A stretch of DNA of 30,992 nucleotides from Burkholderiaceae bacterium (GCA_019428955.1 JAHYJF010000005.1:1-30992), one strand, 5' to 3'. Shown: positions 1-8,564, numbered from the stretch's first letter. Made by a program: numbers and translations. The notes: a model not told the origin generated them from the sequence alone.

Positions 1-744
1 GACGTCATGGCAACGCAGCTCGGCTACACCGGGCAGATCGCAGAGTTGCCTCCGGCCCCCCTCAGGGTCGAAATTCCATTCCGGAAAACGCACCAAGGAT
101 GCCTGGCCGGTGACCGTCGGGTCGCTCCCGGCCGGAGCCAATTCGGCCCCATCGGCGACGACGATCTCTGCCGGTCGCAGCCGCTCGATCTGGGCGCCGA
201 GCGCGCTGCCGTCGATCTCGGCGAGCCAGCATTCGCCGCTCGCGAGAGACATCCAGGCCAGTCCACAGCGCGCGCCGGCGCGGATTGCCAGCAGCAGCGG
301 CTCTTCGCGCTCCGGCAGCAGGTTGGCATCGGTCAGGGTGCCCGGGGTCATGATCCGCGTTACCCGGCGCTCGACCGGCCCCTTGCTGGTCGCCGGGTCC
401 CCGACCTGTTCGCAGATCGCCACCGACTCGCCCGCCTTGAGCAGTCGCGCCAGGTATTGCTCGGCCGCGTGGAATGGCACGCCGGCCATCCTGATCGGCT
501 GTCCGGCCGAGGCACCGCGCCGGGTCAGGGTTATGCCCAGCAACCGCGCCGCCTTCTCGGCATCCTCGTGAAACAGTTCGTAGAAATCGCCCATGCGATA
601 GAAGAGCAGCAGTTCGGGGTGCTGCGCCTTGATCCGCAGGTACTGCTGCATCATGGGAGTGTGGCCGGCGAAATCCGCCAGCCCGGACTTCCCGGTGCTG
701 GGCGGGTTCGCTTCCGCGGCGGTCTGCTGTTTAGGTTCTTTCAT
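1..744 (-). CDS. mutS: DNA mismatch repair protein MutS, N-terminal part (cut by window edge)
   Basis: This is the first 248 residues of MutS, the mismatch-recognition ATPase that binds mispaired bases and recruits MutL. The visible part covers the mismatch-binding domain and the start of the connector domain. The hallmark Phe-x-Glu pair that stacks into the mismatch is present at F54 and E56 within GDFYELF, followed by the usual RRGASAGQPIRMAGVPFHA-type segment. The ATPase and clamp domains lie beyond position 1. I placed the start at the ATG at 744. An in-frame ATG at 759 would add five residues (MPAEL), and neither start has a strong ribosome binding site. A roughly 15-residue low-complexity leader precedes the conserved domain. 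Identification is secure; only the exact start is uncertain. Confidence 0.95.
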   Translation of the reverse strand, partial: MKEPKQQTAAEANPPSTGKSGLADFAGHTPMMQQYLRIKAQHPELLLFYRMGDFYELFHEDAEKAARLLGITLTRRGASAGQPIRMAGVPFHAAEQYLARLLKAGESVAICEQVGDPATSKGPVERRVTRIMTPGTLTDANLLPEREEPLLLAIRAGARCGLAWMSLASGECWLAEIDGSALGAQIERLRPAEIVVADGAELAPAGSDPTVTGQASLVRFPEWNFDPEGGRRQLCDLPGVAELRCHDV

Positions 745-833
745 GAGCTCCGCGGGCATGCGTGCGCGTCCAGCCGTTAGGGTCTCATACCTCGGTCCCC
801 CCGCGCATCTATGCCCGCCCAAGAGGACGGGTT

Positions 834-1360
834 CTAAGTTGTTCCTGGATCGACCAGATCGACACTGCGGGCAAGATTGCCCTCTGGCCCCGCCTGAGGC
901 TGCACCCCGACGAAGCTGGTCTTCTCGGCGCTGGGCACGGGTGGGCGCCGCCGAGTGCGCCACGGGGTGTACGAGACCAGGGTGAGGTGGAGCATGGCCA
1001 TCCCCACGAAGTAGGCGGAGACACTCCACCACTGCATAAGCGCCGCGATGAACAGGGGGCCAAGCACCGAGCCGACGCCGTTGACGATGATCGGGGTGCT
1101 GCTGGCGGCGACCATCTGTGAGGGGTGGCGCTGGTCTTTGATGTGCGAAATCGATTGCGAATAGATGGTCAGCGAGAGACCGCCGTAGGCGGTCGCTGCG
1201 AACAGAAACATTACGAAGGGCCGTTCGACGAGCAGCAGCGCGGCGCCGAGCATCAGCATGCCCAAACCCAGCAACATCGACGAGGTTGTCAGCAGCGTGG
1301 CTCTCAAGGAATCCTGTCTCCGGGTAGTGGGTGAGCGTACGGCCGTGCCCTGGGGCGCTC
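834..1360 (-). pseudogene. C-terminal remnant of a major facilitator superfamily transporter
   Basis: About 150 residues here resemble the last four or so membrane segments of a 12-helix MFS permease. Reading from near position 1310, they show a helix-start segment RATLLTTSSMLLGLGML, a helix with YGGLSLTIYSQSISHIKD, the cytoplasmic-loop pattern PSQMVAASSTPIIVNGVG, and a final helix pair ending near LHLTLVSYTPWR. An MFS protein is normally about 400 residues, so roughly 250 N-terminal residues are missing. Upstream on this strand the reading frame runs into the 3' end of the SLC13-type permease gene, where it gives an Arg/His-rich translation with no transporter character. No convincing start codon and ribosome binding site are visible; the first ATG inside the homologous region is at 1277. 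I infer a decayed gene whose front was lost or replaced. A short expressed product is possible but unlikely to transport. Confidence 0.7.
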
Positions 1361-3193
1361 TCAGATGCCGTAGAAGTAACCGAGCAACCCGGTGTAAGAC
1401 AGCCACATGATGATGACGAGCGGCACGCCGACGCGCAGGAAGTCCCCGAAGGTATAGCCGCCGGCCGCCATGACCAATAGGTTGGTCTTGTAGGCGAAGG
1501 GCGTGGCATAGCAAAGGTTCGCACCGAAGATGACGGCAAGCACGAAGGCTTCTGGTGGTTGACCGAGCAGTTGCGCCATGCTGATCGCGATCGGGGTGCC
1601 GATCATGGCAGTCGCGTTGTTCGATACCACGCTAGTGAGAACCGCCAGCAGCAACATGAAGCCGCTGAGCACCACGAGCGGCGGGGCTCCGAAAGTCGTT
1701 GCAACGAACGTTTGCGCGATGAAGTCCGCCGCCCCGGTCCTGAGCAGTGCGATGCCAAGTCCAAGACTGGCGACAACGATCAGGATGACGGTGGTACTCA
1801 ATGCGCCTGCGACCTCGTGCCACTTCAGGCAGCGCGTAATGACCAGCAGCAGTACGCCGATGAGTGCGCTGATGGAGATAGGCGCCACCCCGAGAGCGGC
1901 AGTGAGGATCACCGCGATCGTGATCATCACGGCCGCCGGGGACTTTCTCGTGTCTGGCAGATCGGCGGTGGCATCGAGAACCAACATCCGAGCGTCCTGG
2001 CGCAGGGCCGTGATCTGCTCGGCCGGACCCTGCACCAGCAGCACGTCGCCCGGCTGCAACGCAACGTCGCCCATGACCTTGCCGATCGTCGCGATCGGTT
2101 TGCCGGCGCGGTGCAACGCCAGGACCACCAGCTGGTAGCGCTGGATGAAGCGCAGTGTCTTCAGGGTCTCGCCGGCGATCGGCGAGCCATCGACCACGAC
2201 AATCTCCGAGATCTGCTGATCCGACGCACTCAGCGGATGATCCTCGTCAACTCGCGTGTCGCCGGAGTACAGCGTCGCGCCAAGGGCCTGTTCGAAGTGC
2301 TTGAGGTTACTTGGGCGGTCCGTGACTAGCAGGCGGTCGCCGGCGCGCAATCGGGCGTCCGGAAATGGCGTCACGTACATTCCGTCACCGCGTTCGATGC
2401 GCATAACCTTTAGTTCGCCCCCGACCTTGGTGACTGCCTCGGAGAGTTTTCTGCCGTCCGCGAAGCTGCCCTCGGGAATACGAAGATGGGCGGTGAAGAT
2501 GCGCGGCGACGCGTTGCTGAGCGGGGTGGTCCGCCGCGGCAGCAGGCGGGGCGCGATCAGCCAGAGAAAGAGAATCCCGATCCCGGCAGCGATCGCACCT
2601 GGAACGACGAAGTCGAACATGCCGATCCGCCGCAGCCCCATGTCGGCTGCTAGCGAAACGACCAACAGGTTGGTCGAGGTTCCGATGGTGGTCGCGGTGC
2701 CGCCGAGGACCGTTGCCATCCCCATTGGCATCAGTACTGCCGAGGGCGAACTCTTGGAACGGGTCGACACGCTGATCAGTACCGGAATCATCAACACGAC
2801 AATGGGGGTGTTGTTGATGAACGCGCTCAACAGTGCCACCAGGATCAGGGTCAGGAGCAGCGAGAAGGTGGGCTGCACGCGCCAGAATCGTGCCAGAGCG
2901 CCGCCGAGTGGTTCGAGCGCTCCGGTGCGCACCAGCCCGTGCCCCAGCACCATCAGTGCCGAAACGGCGATCAAGGCCTCGTGTCCGAACCCATGGAAGA
3001 ACTCCACCGCGCGCAGTGCCTTACCCTGCGGGGAAACGTAAGGAAATACTTCGAAGCCGAGCACTAGCGCAACGATCACGATCATGCTCGAGGTCTCGAG
3101 CGGGATCTTCTCGCGCATGAACAGTGCCAGCGCCACCAGCGTGAGCAACATCACGGCGATCGCATGGGGATCCGGCAACGGTGGAAAGCTCAT
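1361..3193 (-). CDS. SLC13/DASS-type anion permease with two TrkA-C (RCK_C) domains
   Basis: This 610-residue inner-membrane protein belongs to the divalent anion:sodium symporter (SLC13, CitT/ArsB-like) group that moves dicarboxylates, sulfate or similar anions. The N-terminal half has hydrophobic helices with the hairpin-tip motif INNTP (about 126-130) and a second tip GTSTN (171-175). Two soluble RCK_C-type domains follow at about 231-303 and 325-403, the usual regulatory insert of this subfamily. The C-terminal half repeats the fold, with VVSNNATAMIGTP as its equivalent tip motif. Length matches the TrkA-C-containing family. The start ATG at 3193 is preceded by GAAGG about 8 bases upstream. 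The gene lies downstream of suhB on the same strand, 153 bases away. Substrate cannot be read from the sequence. Confidence 0.88.
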   Translation of the reverse strand: MSFPPLPDPHAIAVMLLTLVALALFMREKIPLETSSMIVIVALVLGFEVFPYVSPQGKALRAVEFFHGFGHEALIAVSALMVLGHGLVRTGALEPLGGALARFWRVQPTFSLLLTLILVALLSAFINNTPIVVLMIPVLISVSTRSKSSPSAVLMPMGMATVLGGTATTIGTSTNLLVVSLAADMGLRRIGMFDFVVPGAIAAGIGILFLWLIAPRLLPRRTTPLSNASPRIFTAHLRIPEGSFADGRKLSEAVTKVGGELKVMRIERGDGMYVTPFPDARLRAGDRLLVTDRPSNLKHFEQALGATLYSGDTRVDEDHPLSASDQQISEIVVVDGSPIAGETLKTLRFIQRYQLVVLALHRAGKPIATIGKVMGDVALQPGDVLLVQGPAEQITALRQDARMLVLDATADLPDTRKSPAAVMITIAVILTAALGVAPISISALIGVLLLVITRCLKWHEVAGALSTTVILIVVASLGLGIALLRTGAADFIAQTFVATTFGAPPLVVLSGFMLLLAVLTSVVSNNATAMIGTPIAISMAQLLGQPPEAFVLAVIFGANLCYATPFAYKTNLLVMAAGGYTFGDFLRVGVPLVIIMWLSYTGLLGYFYGI

Positions 3194-3346
3194 CGGTCAA
3201 CCTTCGCTTTTCGGCTGGCAACTAGTCTAGCCCATGCCCGGCGCCGCTCGTCCATGAGGTGCCATGGGGCACCACCTGGGCGCACAGCGGGTGACAATTG
3301 CTGTCTCGAGCTTGCCGCGGCATTGCCGGGCAGGCGCAGGTGCCGA
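3194..3346. other. Intergenic region between suhB and the SLC13-type permease
   Basis: This 153-base gap contains a 6-bp inverted repeat, GGTGCC at 3258-3263 and GGCACC at 3268-3273, with a 4-base loop. No T-run follows on either strand, so it is not a standard intrinsic terminator. No small gene or clear promoter is visible. Confidence 0.4.
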
Positions 3347-4186
3347 TCAGTCCAGGGGGGAACTCGCGCCGGCCGCTTCACGCTTGCGGCAGCCCGCCAG
3401 GAGGTGAATTATCGCCGCGAAGACCTTGGGATTGCCGGCCACCACCTGTTCGCCGCTAAGATGGTTGGGGTCGCCGGCGAAATCGCCGATCAGCCCGCCG
3501 GCTTCGGTGATCAGCAGGCTGCCACCGGCCACGTCCCAGGGCATCAGGCCCAGTTCGAAGAAACCGTCATAGCGCCCGCAGGCGACGTAGGCGAGGTCGA
3601 GAGCTGCCGCGCCTGGTCGTCGTACCGCGGCGGTCTTCTCGATCATGGCGCGGAACATCACCAGGTAGTCCGCGAGGTCGTCGAGCTTGCGAAACGGGAA
3701 GCCGGTGCCGACCAGCGCCTCATCGAGCCGCGCCCGGTTGGAGACCCTGATGCGGCGATCATTGAGAAACGCGCCGCGCCCGCGGGAAGCGGTAAACAGC
3801 TCATCGCGGGTCGGATCGTAGACCACCGACTGGGTGACGCCCCCTTTTTCGCGCAGCGCGATTGAAACCGCGTACTGCGGAAAGCCGTGGATGAAGTTGG
3901 TGGTGCCATCGAGCGGATCGATGACCCAGACGAAGGGTGCGTCTTCGACCGAGGCGCGGTCGCTGCCAGGCCTGTGTCCCGACTCCTCTGCTAAGATCGC
4001 GTGCGACGGGAAGGAGCCGAGCAAGGTATCGATAATGACCGACTCGGCGGCCTTGTCGACCTCGGTGACGAAGTCGTTGCGAGTCTTGCGGGTGATCTTG
4101 AGCGTGTCGAGGTCGAGGCTGGCGCGATTGATTACGCGTCCGGCACGTCGAGCCGCCCGAACCGCTACGTTGAGCATCGGATGCAT
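3347..4186 (-). CDS. suhB: Inositol-1-monophosphatase family protein SuhB
   Basis: This 279-residue protein is a Mg2+-dependent phosphatase of the inositol monophosphatase family. In enterobacteria SuhB also acts in rRNA transcription antitermination. All metal-site motifs are present: AEESG (E67, E68), DPLDGT (90-95) and WDVAGG (W217, D218). TEVDKAAE near 41-48 matches the usual N-terminal signature. Length is slightly above the roughly 265-residue norm because of a short C-terminal tail. The gene is divergent from trmJ, with 55 bases between the two starts, an arrangement I recall from Betaproteobacteria. Start is the ATG at 4186; an ATG three codons further in is also possible. Confidence 0.95.
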   Translation of the reverse strand: MHPMLNVAVRAARRAGRVINRASLDLDTLKITRKTRNDFVTEVDKAAESVIIDTLLGSFPSHAILAEESGHRPGSDRASVEDAPFVWVIDPLDGTTNFIHGFPQYAVSIALREKGGVTQSVVYDPTRDELFTASRGRGAFLNDRRIRVSNRARLDEALVGTGFPFRKLDDLADYLVMFRAMIEKTAAVRRPGAAALDLAYVACGRYDGFFELGLMPWDVAGGSLLITEAGGLIGDFAGDPNHLSGEQVVAGNPKVFAAIIHLLAGCRKREAAGASSPLD

Positions 4187-4214
4187 GAGGCAATGCCTGT
4201 CGCGTGAAAACCCT

Positions 4215-4224
4215 TCATTCTAAT
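4215..4224. promoter_or_regulatory. Possible overlapping divergent -10 elements between suhB and trmJ
   Basis: The 55-base gap has TAGAAT on the minus strand (4222-4217), which would serve suhB, and TCTAAT on the plus strand (4219-4224), which would serve trmJ. Both resemble sigma-70 -10 boxes and they overlap. No good -35 box sits at the right distance on either strand, so this is weak evidence. Confidence 0.25.
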
Positions 4225-4241
4225 CGATCACCGGCCAGCAG

Positions 4242-5012
4242 ATGGCACTGAGCTTCCAGGACGCGGCTGGGCGGATCGAATTCGTGCTCGTCAGCCCCAG
4301 CCATCCGGGCAACGTCGGGGCTGCTGCGCGTGCCCTGCGGGTGATGGGCTTCCGGCGCCTGACGTTGGTGGCGCCGCGCTACCCTGACATGGAGCAGCAT
4401 CCCGAGGCGCTGGCATTCGCCAGTGGCGCCCAGGACGTGCTGGCCTCGTGCCGGGTGGTCGGCTCGCTCGACGAGGCCTTGGCCAATGCCACGTTGGCAG
4501 TCGCAATCAGCGCCGCCGGACGTGAATTCGCTCCCGAGGCACAGTTGCCGGAGGACGCCGCCGAGCGTTGCCGCCATGAGCTTGTCGCCGACCGTAAGGC
4601 GGCGGTGGCCCTGGTTTTCGGAACAGAAAGGACCGGGCTGCTGATTGGCGAGGCGCTGCGCTGCCAGGCCTTGTGCTCGATCCCCGGGGCAGCCGATTAC
4701 GGCTCGCTCAACCTGGCGCAGGCCGTGCAGGTGCTGGCGTACACGTTGCGCCGGGCTCTGGTGGACGCACCGGTTGCACAGCCCAAGCGCTCTGAAGGTG
4801 TCGCCTACGCCACCAATGAACAGATCCGGGCCTTGTTCGTCCACCTCGAGAGTTCGCTCATCGAAATCGGCTTTCTCGATCCACGTCATCCCAAGAAGCT
4901 CATGCCGCGCCTGCGTCGGCTGTTCTCGCGCACCCGCCTCGAGGTCGCCGAAGTCGACCTCTTGCGCGGAGTCTGTACCCAGATCGAGCGTTATCCGGAG
5001 CGTTTCCGGTGA
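4242..5012 (+). CDS. trmJ: tRNA (cytidine/uridine-2'-O-)-methyltransferase TrmJ
   Basis: This 256-residue SPOUT-class enzyme uses S-adenosylmethionine to methylate the 2'-O of residue 32 in the anticodon loop of several tRNAs. The N-terminal SPOUT knot domain shows FVLVSPSHPGNVGAAARALR (residues 14-33) with the conserved N-x-G-A-x-x-R core. FGTERTGL follows mid-protein, and the cofactor-binding knot loop IPGAADYGSLNLAQAVQV matches the family closely. The C-terminal tail, containing HPKKLMPRLRRLFSRTRLE, is the usual extension of bacterial TrmJ. The ribosome binding site is poor (GGCCAGCAG). It leads a plus-strand run with a prpF-family gene and cysE. Confidence 0.95.
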   Translation: MALSFQDAAGRIEFVLVSPSHPGNVGAAARALRVMGFRRLTLVAPRYPDMEQHPEALAFASGAQDVLASCRVVGSLDEALANATLAVAISAAGREFAPEAQLPEDAAERCRHELVADRKAAVALVFGTERTGLLIGEALRCQALCSIPGAADYGSLNLAQAVQVLAYTLRRALVDAPVAQPKRSEGVAYATNEQIRALFVHLESSLIEIGFLDPRHPKKLMPRLRRLFSRTRLEVAEVDLLRGVCTQIERYPERFR

Positions 5013-5061
5013 GCGCAGGGTCGCCTGGTGGCGCCGCGACCATTCGCACAGGGGGCATGAC

Positions 5062-6252
5062 ATGAGCCAGCAGCGCATCCCGGCCGTCTATATGCGCGGC
5101 GGCACCAGCAAGGGCGTGTTCTTTCACGACCGCGACCTGCCGCGGGCCGGACCGGCCCGCGATGCGCTCTTCGCGCGGGTACTTGGCAGTCCTGACCAGT
5201 ACTCGAAGCATACCGACGGCATGGGCGGCGGTACTTCCAGCACCAGCAAGGTCGTGGTGATCTCGCCTTCACGGCGCCCCGACTGCGATGTCGACTACCT
5301 GTTTGGCGCGGTCGCGATCGAAACCGGGTTGCTCGACTACAGCGGCAACTGCGGCAACCTCTCGGCCGCGGTCGGGCCATTCGCGGTCCTCGAGGGCCTG
5401 GTCGCGCCCACCGACGGACTGACCAGGGTCAGGATCTGGCAGCGCAACCTTGGTCAGAGGATCGACGCGCTGGTCCCGGTGCGGGGCGGTGAGGTGATCG
5501 AGGATGGCAGTTTCAACGAGGATGGGGTGCCGTTTCCCGCCGCCGAGGTGCGCCTGGAGTATTACGGTTCCGAGCCGGCGACCGATGCCGCGCCCTTGTC
5601 GGCTGCCGACACGGCATCGATCTTCCCGACCGGAGCCACCCAGGAGGTGCTGCGAGTTCCAGGAGTCGGAGCGCTGACGGTGACCATGATTGCGGCGGGC
5701 AATCCGACCGTTTTCGTGCGTGCGCAGGCGCTTGGCCTCACCGGGCGCGAACTGCCGGACGAGATCAACCGTGATCGCAAGCTGCTGGAGCGCCTGGAAC
5801 TGGTGCGTTCGCACGCGGCCGTCGCGATGGGACTGGCCGAGAGCAGCGCTGAGGCCACCCGGGTGCGGCCGGCGACTCCCAAGCTTGCCTGGGTCGCGCG
5901 TCCCGGTAACTATCGCTCAAGCGCCGGAGTCGAGTTGGATGCCGATCGCCACGACGTGCTGGCCCGGATCATGTCGATGGGCAAGTTGCACCACGCTTTT
6001 ACCGGCACCGGTGCCATCGCACTGGCCGCTGCCGCGGCTACGCCCGGAACCATAGTCAACGAGATTGCGCGTACGCTTCCAGGCGTGGCGACCAGGATCG
6101 GGCACGTTTCGGGGGTGCTCGCGGTCGGCGCCGACGTCTCGTCGCACGAGGGCCGGTGGCGTCTCGACAAGGCAGTCATGTCGCGCAGCGCCCGGCGCTT
6201 GATGAGTGGCTTTGTATATGTTCCCGCAACAGGGGTTTGGGGTAAGACCTAA
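5062..6252 (+). CDS. prpF: PrpF-family isomerase (2-methylaconitate cis-trans isomerase-like)
   Basis: This 396-residue protein matches the PrpF family, which isomerises 2-methylaconitate in the 2-methylcitrate route of propionate catabolism. Relatives include 4-oxalomesaconate tautomerases of aromatic-acid pathways. Visible features are the opening AVYMRGGTSKGVFF (8-21), the loop GMGGGTSSTSKVVV (53-66), and the SGNCGNLSAAVGPFA motif with the presumed catalytic Cys97. Length equals that of characterised PrpF proteins. The start ATG at 5062 has GGGGG just upstream and begins 49 bases after trmJ. An open frame extends upstream into trmJ but only as an overlap in another frame. No prpB, prpC or acnD lies in the window, so a propionate role is not supported by context and the precise substrate is open. 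Confidence 0.85.
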   Translation: MSQQRIPAVYMRGGTSKGVFFHDRDLPRAGPARDALFARVLGSPDQYSKHTDGMGGGTSSTSKVVVISPSRRPDCDVDYLFGAVAIETGLLDYSGNCGNLSAAVGPFAVLEGLVAPTDGLTRVRIWQRNLGQRIDALVPVRGGEVIEDGSFNEDGVPFPAAEVRLEYYGSEPATDAAPLSAADTASIFPTGATQEVLRVPGVGALTVTMIAAGNPTVFVRAQALGLTGRELPDEINRDRKLLERLELVRSHAAVAMGLAESSAEATRVRPATPKLAWVARPGNYRSSAGVELDADRHDVLARIMSMGKLHHAFTGTGAIALAAAAATPGTIVNEIARTLPGVATRIGHVSGVLAVGADVSSHEGRWRLDKAVMSRSARRLMSGFVYVPATGVWGKT

Positions 6253-6310
6253 ACTTGGCTCAAGGTGCCAGTCACCATTTGGTTACTGGACGGCACCGGG
6301 AGGCAGCGAA

Positions 6311-7057
6311 ATGTTTGAACGGATTCGGGAAGATATCGTCACGATCATGGAGCGCGATCCGGCCGCCAAATCGCGCCTCGAGGTGCTGCTGTGCTGCCCG
6401 GGCCTGCACGCCTTGGCTTTTCACCGGATCGCCAATCGCATCTGGTTCGCGGGTTATCGCACCCTGGCGCGCTGGATCTCGAATGTCGCGAGGTTTCTTA
6501 CCGGCATCGAGATCCACCCCGCGGTGCTGGTCGGCAGGAGGGTGTTCATCGATCACGGCATGGGCGTGGTGATCGGTGAGACCGCCGAGATTGGGGACGA
6601 CTGCACGATCTATCAGGGTGTGACGCTCGGCGGCACCTCGCTCGAACGGACCAAACGCCATCCGACGCTCGAGGCCGGGGTGGTGGTCGGGGCGGGCGCA
6701 AAGGTGCTCGGACCCTTCATGGTAGGCGCCGGGGCGCGCATCGGCTCGAACTCGGTGGTAGTCAAGGCAGTGCCGCCGGGAGCCACGGCGGTTGGCATCC
6801 CGGCGCGCATCATCGTCGAGGACGACGATTTGCGGCGCGAGGAGCACGCTGCCCGGATGGGCTTCTCGGCCTACGCCGTCACCCAGGGAGGCGATGACCC
6901 GGTGTCGCTGGCACTGCACCGGTTGATCGATCACGTCGCCGCCCAGGACCGGATCATCGAGGAGCTGCAGCGCGCCATCAAGGGGCTGGGCGCTGAGGTC
7001 AGCGAATCGGCCGGCGAACTGCTCGACGCGCCGTCTCTGAATCGGATCGTCGACTGA
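6311..7057 (+). CDS. cysE: Serine O-acetyltransferase CysE
   Basis: This 248-residue enzyme acetylates L-serine with acetyl-CoA to give O-acetylserine, the first step of cysteine synthesis in the cytoplasm. It has an N-terminal helical domain (about 1-65) and then a left-handed beta-helix of hexapeptide repeats. The signature region GIEIHPAVLVGRRVFIDHG, the acetyl-CoA/serine site segments VIGETAEIGDDCTIYQGVTL, and GTSLERTKRHP are all present. The C-terminal tail extends beyond the repeats as in short CysE forms, ending in Val-Asp rather than the usual Ile, the residue linked to cysteine synthase binding in other CysE proteins. The start ATG at 6311 has a strong site, GGGAGG at 6298-6303. It is the last gene of the trmJ-prpF-cysE run and converges on lpxH. 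Confidence 0.95.
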   Translation: MFERIREDIVTIMERDPAAKSRLEVLLCCPGLHALAFHRIANRIWFAGYRTLARWISNVARFLTGIEIHPAVLVGRRVFIDHGMGVVIGETAEIGDDCTIYQGVTLGGTSLERTKRHPTLEAGVVVGAGAKVLGPFMVGAGARIGSNSVVVKAVPPGATAVGIPARIIVEDDDLRREEHAARMGFSAYAVTQGGDDPVSLALHRLIDHVAAQDRIIEELQRAIKGLGAEVSESAGELLDAPSLNRIVD

Positions 7058-7084
7058 CCGCAGCGGGGCAGGGCTCGCGGGTGA

Positions 7085-7900
7085 TCACCGCGTCGCGAGG
7101 CTCACCGCCCATGGCCCGATCGCTTCCCAGCCGGCGGAGCTGACGCGCAGGAACCCTCCGCGCTGCGGATGTTCGTCTGCCCGGTCCTCAAGTGCCCACC
7201 AGTCCGGCAGTACCCAGCGCACCAGTTCGCGGTCCGCGCGGTGATGGTGATGCCGGGCCGGCCGATGGGTGTGTCCATGGATCATGGCGGCGATGCCGTG
7301 CGTGTGCGCCGTCTCAAGTACCGCTTCCGCGACGACATCCATCCATTCCGGACGCTTGTCGGCCTTGGAGCGCTCGCTCTGGGCACGAAGCGCCTGGGCA
7401 TACTCGATGCGTTCGGCCAGCGAGTGCCGCAGGAAGTCTTCCTGCCATTGCCGGTCGCGGGACAGGGTCCGGAACTCCTGGTAGGCGGCGTCGGCGGTGC
7501 ACAGCGAGTCGCCGTGCAGCAGCAGGGTGGGGGTGCCGAACAAGTCGGCCCGAGTCGGGTCGGAGAGCATCAGCGCCCCGGTCCGATCGGTAAAAGCCAC
7601 CCCGGCATGGGCCGGAGTGCCCTGGTTGAGCAGGAAGTCGCGGTTGCCGCGCATGACGAAAACCTCGACGCCGCCGCTCGACAGGGCGTGCAACAGTCCG
7701 ACTGCGGCCTCGACCGTGGCGCCGGGCTGGTCGTCGCCGACCCAGTACTCGAACAGGTCCCCGAGCACGAAGACGTGGGTCGCATCGCTCGAGGCGTGCG
7801 CGAGCGCTTCGAGAAACCAGCGCGCCGTGCCAGGGTCGTGGTCGTCGAGATGGATATCGGAGGCGAACACCGCCACGTCACCACCGCCGATCTCGATCAT
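7085..7900 (-). CDS. lpxH: UDP-2,3-diacylglucosamine hydrolase LpxH
   Basis: This 271-residue calcineurin-like metallophosphoesterase cleaves UDP-2,3-diacylglucosamine to lipid X and UMP, an essential step of lipid A synthesis at the inner membrane. The full set of family motifs is visible: SDIHLD (D15, H17), LGDLFEYWVGDD, RGNRDF, LHGDSLCTAD and HGHTHRPA. The ATG at 7900 was chosen because AGGAG sits about 7 bases upstream and the conserved fold starts directly after it. A longer frame reaching 8023 would overlap ppiA and adds Arg/Ser-rich residues not typical of LpxH. It is 31 bases downstream of ppiA, probably in one operon. The C-terminal segment is somewhat extended (DRADEHPQRGGFLRVS). 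Confidence 0.94.
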   Translation of the reverse strand: MIEIGGGDVAVFASDIHLDDHDPGTARWFLEALAHASSDATHVFVLGDLFEYWVGDDQPGATVEAAVGLLHALSSGGVEVFVMRGNRDFLLNQGTPAHAGVAFTDRTGALMLSDPTRADLFGTPTLLLHGDSLCTADAAYQEFRTLSRDRQWQEDFLRHSLAERIEYAQALRAQSERSKADKRPEWMDVVAEAVLETAHTHGIAAMIHGHTHRPARHHHHRADRELVRWVLPDWWALEDRADEHPQRGGFLRVSSAGWEAIGPWAVSLATR

Positions 7901-7931
7901 CGCCTTCTCCTGGCGGCGCTGGCGCACCAGG

Positions 7932-8528
7932 CTATTGCTCCGGCAGGAGCCGAACCGACTCGATCGCGACCGGGTCGACCGGGACGTCGCGCATTGGCCC
8001 GACGGAAGTAGTGGGAAGGGCACGGATCACGTTGACCACCTCCATCCCCGCGACCACCTTGCCGAACACAGCGTAGCCGTGGCCGTCGGGCGAGGGGTAG
8101 TTGAGGCCGTCGTTATTGACCGTGTTGATGAAGAACTGGCTGGTCGCCGAATTGGGGTTCCCGGTGCGGGCCATTGCAACCCAGCCGACGTCATTGCGCA
8201 ACCCGTTCTGCGATTCGAGCGCGATCGGTGCGCGGGTCGGTTTCGGCTGCAGTCGATTCTGGTAGAAGTCCTTGTCGAAGCCGCCCCCCTGGATCATGAA
8301 GTTGCCGATTACGCGGTGGAAGATCGTGCCGTCGTAGTGGCCGCTCTTGACGTATTCCAGGAAATTCTCGACCGAGCGCGGCGCCTTGGCTGGGTAGAGT
8401 TCGACGACAATTTCGCCCGCGCTGGTCTTGATCTGCACCCGCGGTGCGGCCTCGGCCGTGGCACCATCATCGGCTACCGCGGTCAGGCCAATCAGCACGG
8501 CGCCGAGAATCGGAAGTTTGAATCGCAT
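7932..8528 (-). CDS. ppiA: Exported cyclophilin-type peptidyl-prolyl cis-trans isomerase
   Basis: This 198-residue protein has a signal peptide (MRFK, then a hydrophobic stretch to about residue 19, with a likely cleavage before APRVQIKT) and a cyclophilin domain. The domain shows GTIFHRVIGNFMIQGGG (67-83) with the catalytic Arg72, then MARTGNPNSATSQFFIN and FGKVVAGMEVV. It catalyses cis-trans isomerisation of Xaa-Pro bonds, here presumably in the periplasm. AGGAG stands 7 bases before the ATG. It sits between the TPR lipoprotein gene (36-base gap) and lpxH (31-base gap) on the same strand. In many related genomes this place is shared by ppiA and a cytoplasmic ppiB; only the exported form is present here. 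Confidence 0.92.
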   Translation of the reverse strand: MRFKLPILGAVLIGLTAVADDGATAEAAPRVQIKTSAGEIVVELYPAKAPRSVENFLEYVKSGHYDGTIFHRVIGNFMIQGGGFDKDFYQNRLQPKPTRAPIALESQNGLRNDVGWVAMARTGNPNSATSQFFINTVNNDGLNYPSPDGHGYAVFGKVVAGMEVVNVIRALPTTSVGPMRDVPVDPVAIESVRLLPEQ

Positions 8529-8564
8529 GTGGGACTCCTGAAGAGGGGGGCTTGGCTACTTGGA

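Noticed and set aside
3258..3273. GGTGCC/GGCACC hairpin between suhB and the SLC13-type gene as terminator
   Set aside because: The stem is only 6 bp and there is no T-run on either strand.
4645..5061. In-frame upstream extension of the prpF-family gene
   Set aside because: It overlaps trmJ in another frame and yields an Arg/Cys/Ser-rich translation; the conserved PrpF N-terminus starts at 5062 behind a G-rich site.
7076..7092. Near-palindrome around GTGATCAC between cysE and lpxH as a bidirectional terminator
   Set aside because: It overlaps the lpxH stop codon, needs a bulge to extend, and has no T-run.
7901..8023. In-frame upstream extension of lpxH
   Set aside because: It overlaps ppiA, is Arg/Ser-rich, and the AGGAG-preceded ATG at 7900 fits LpxH homologues.
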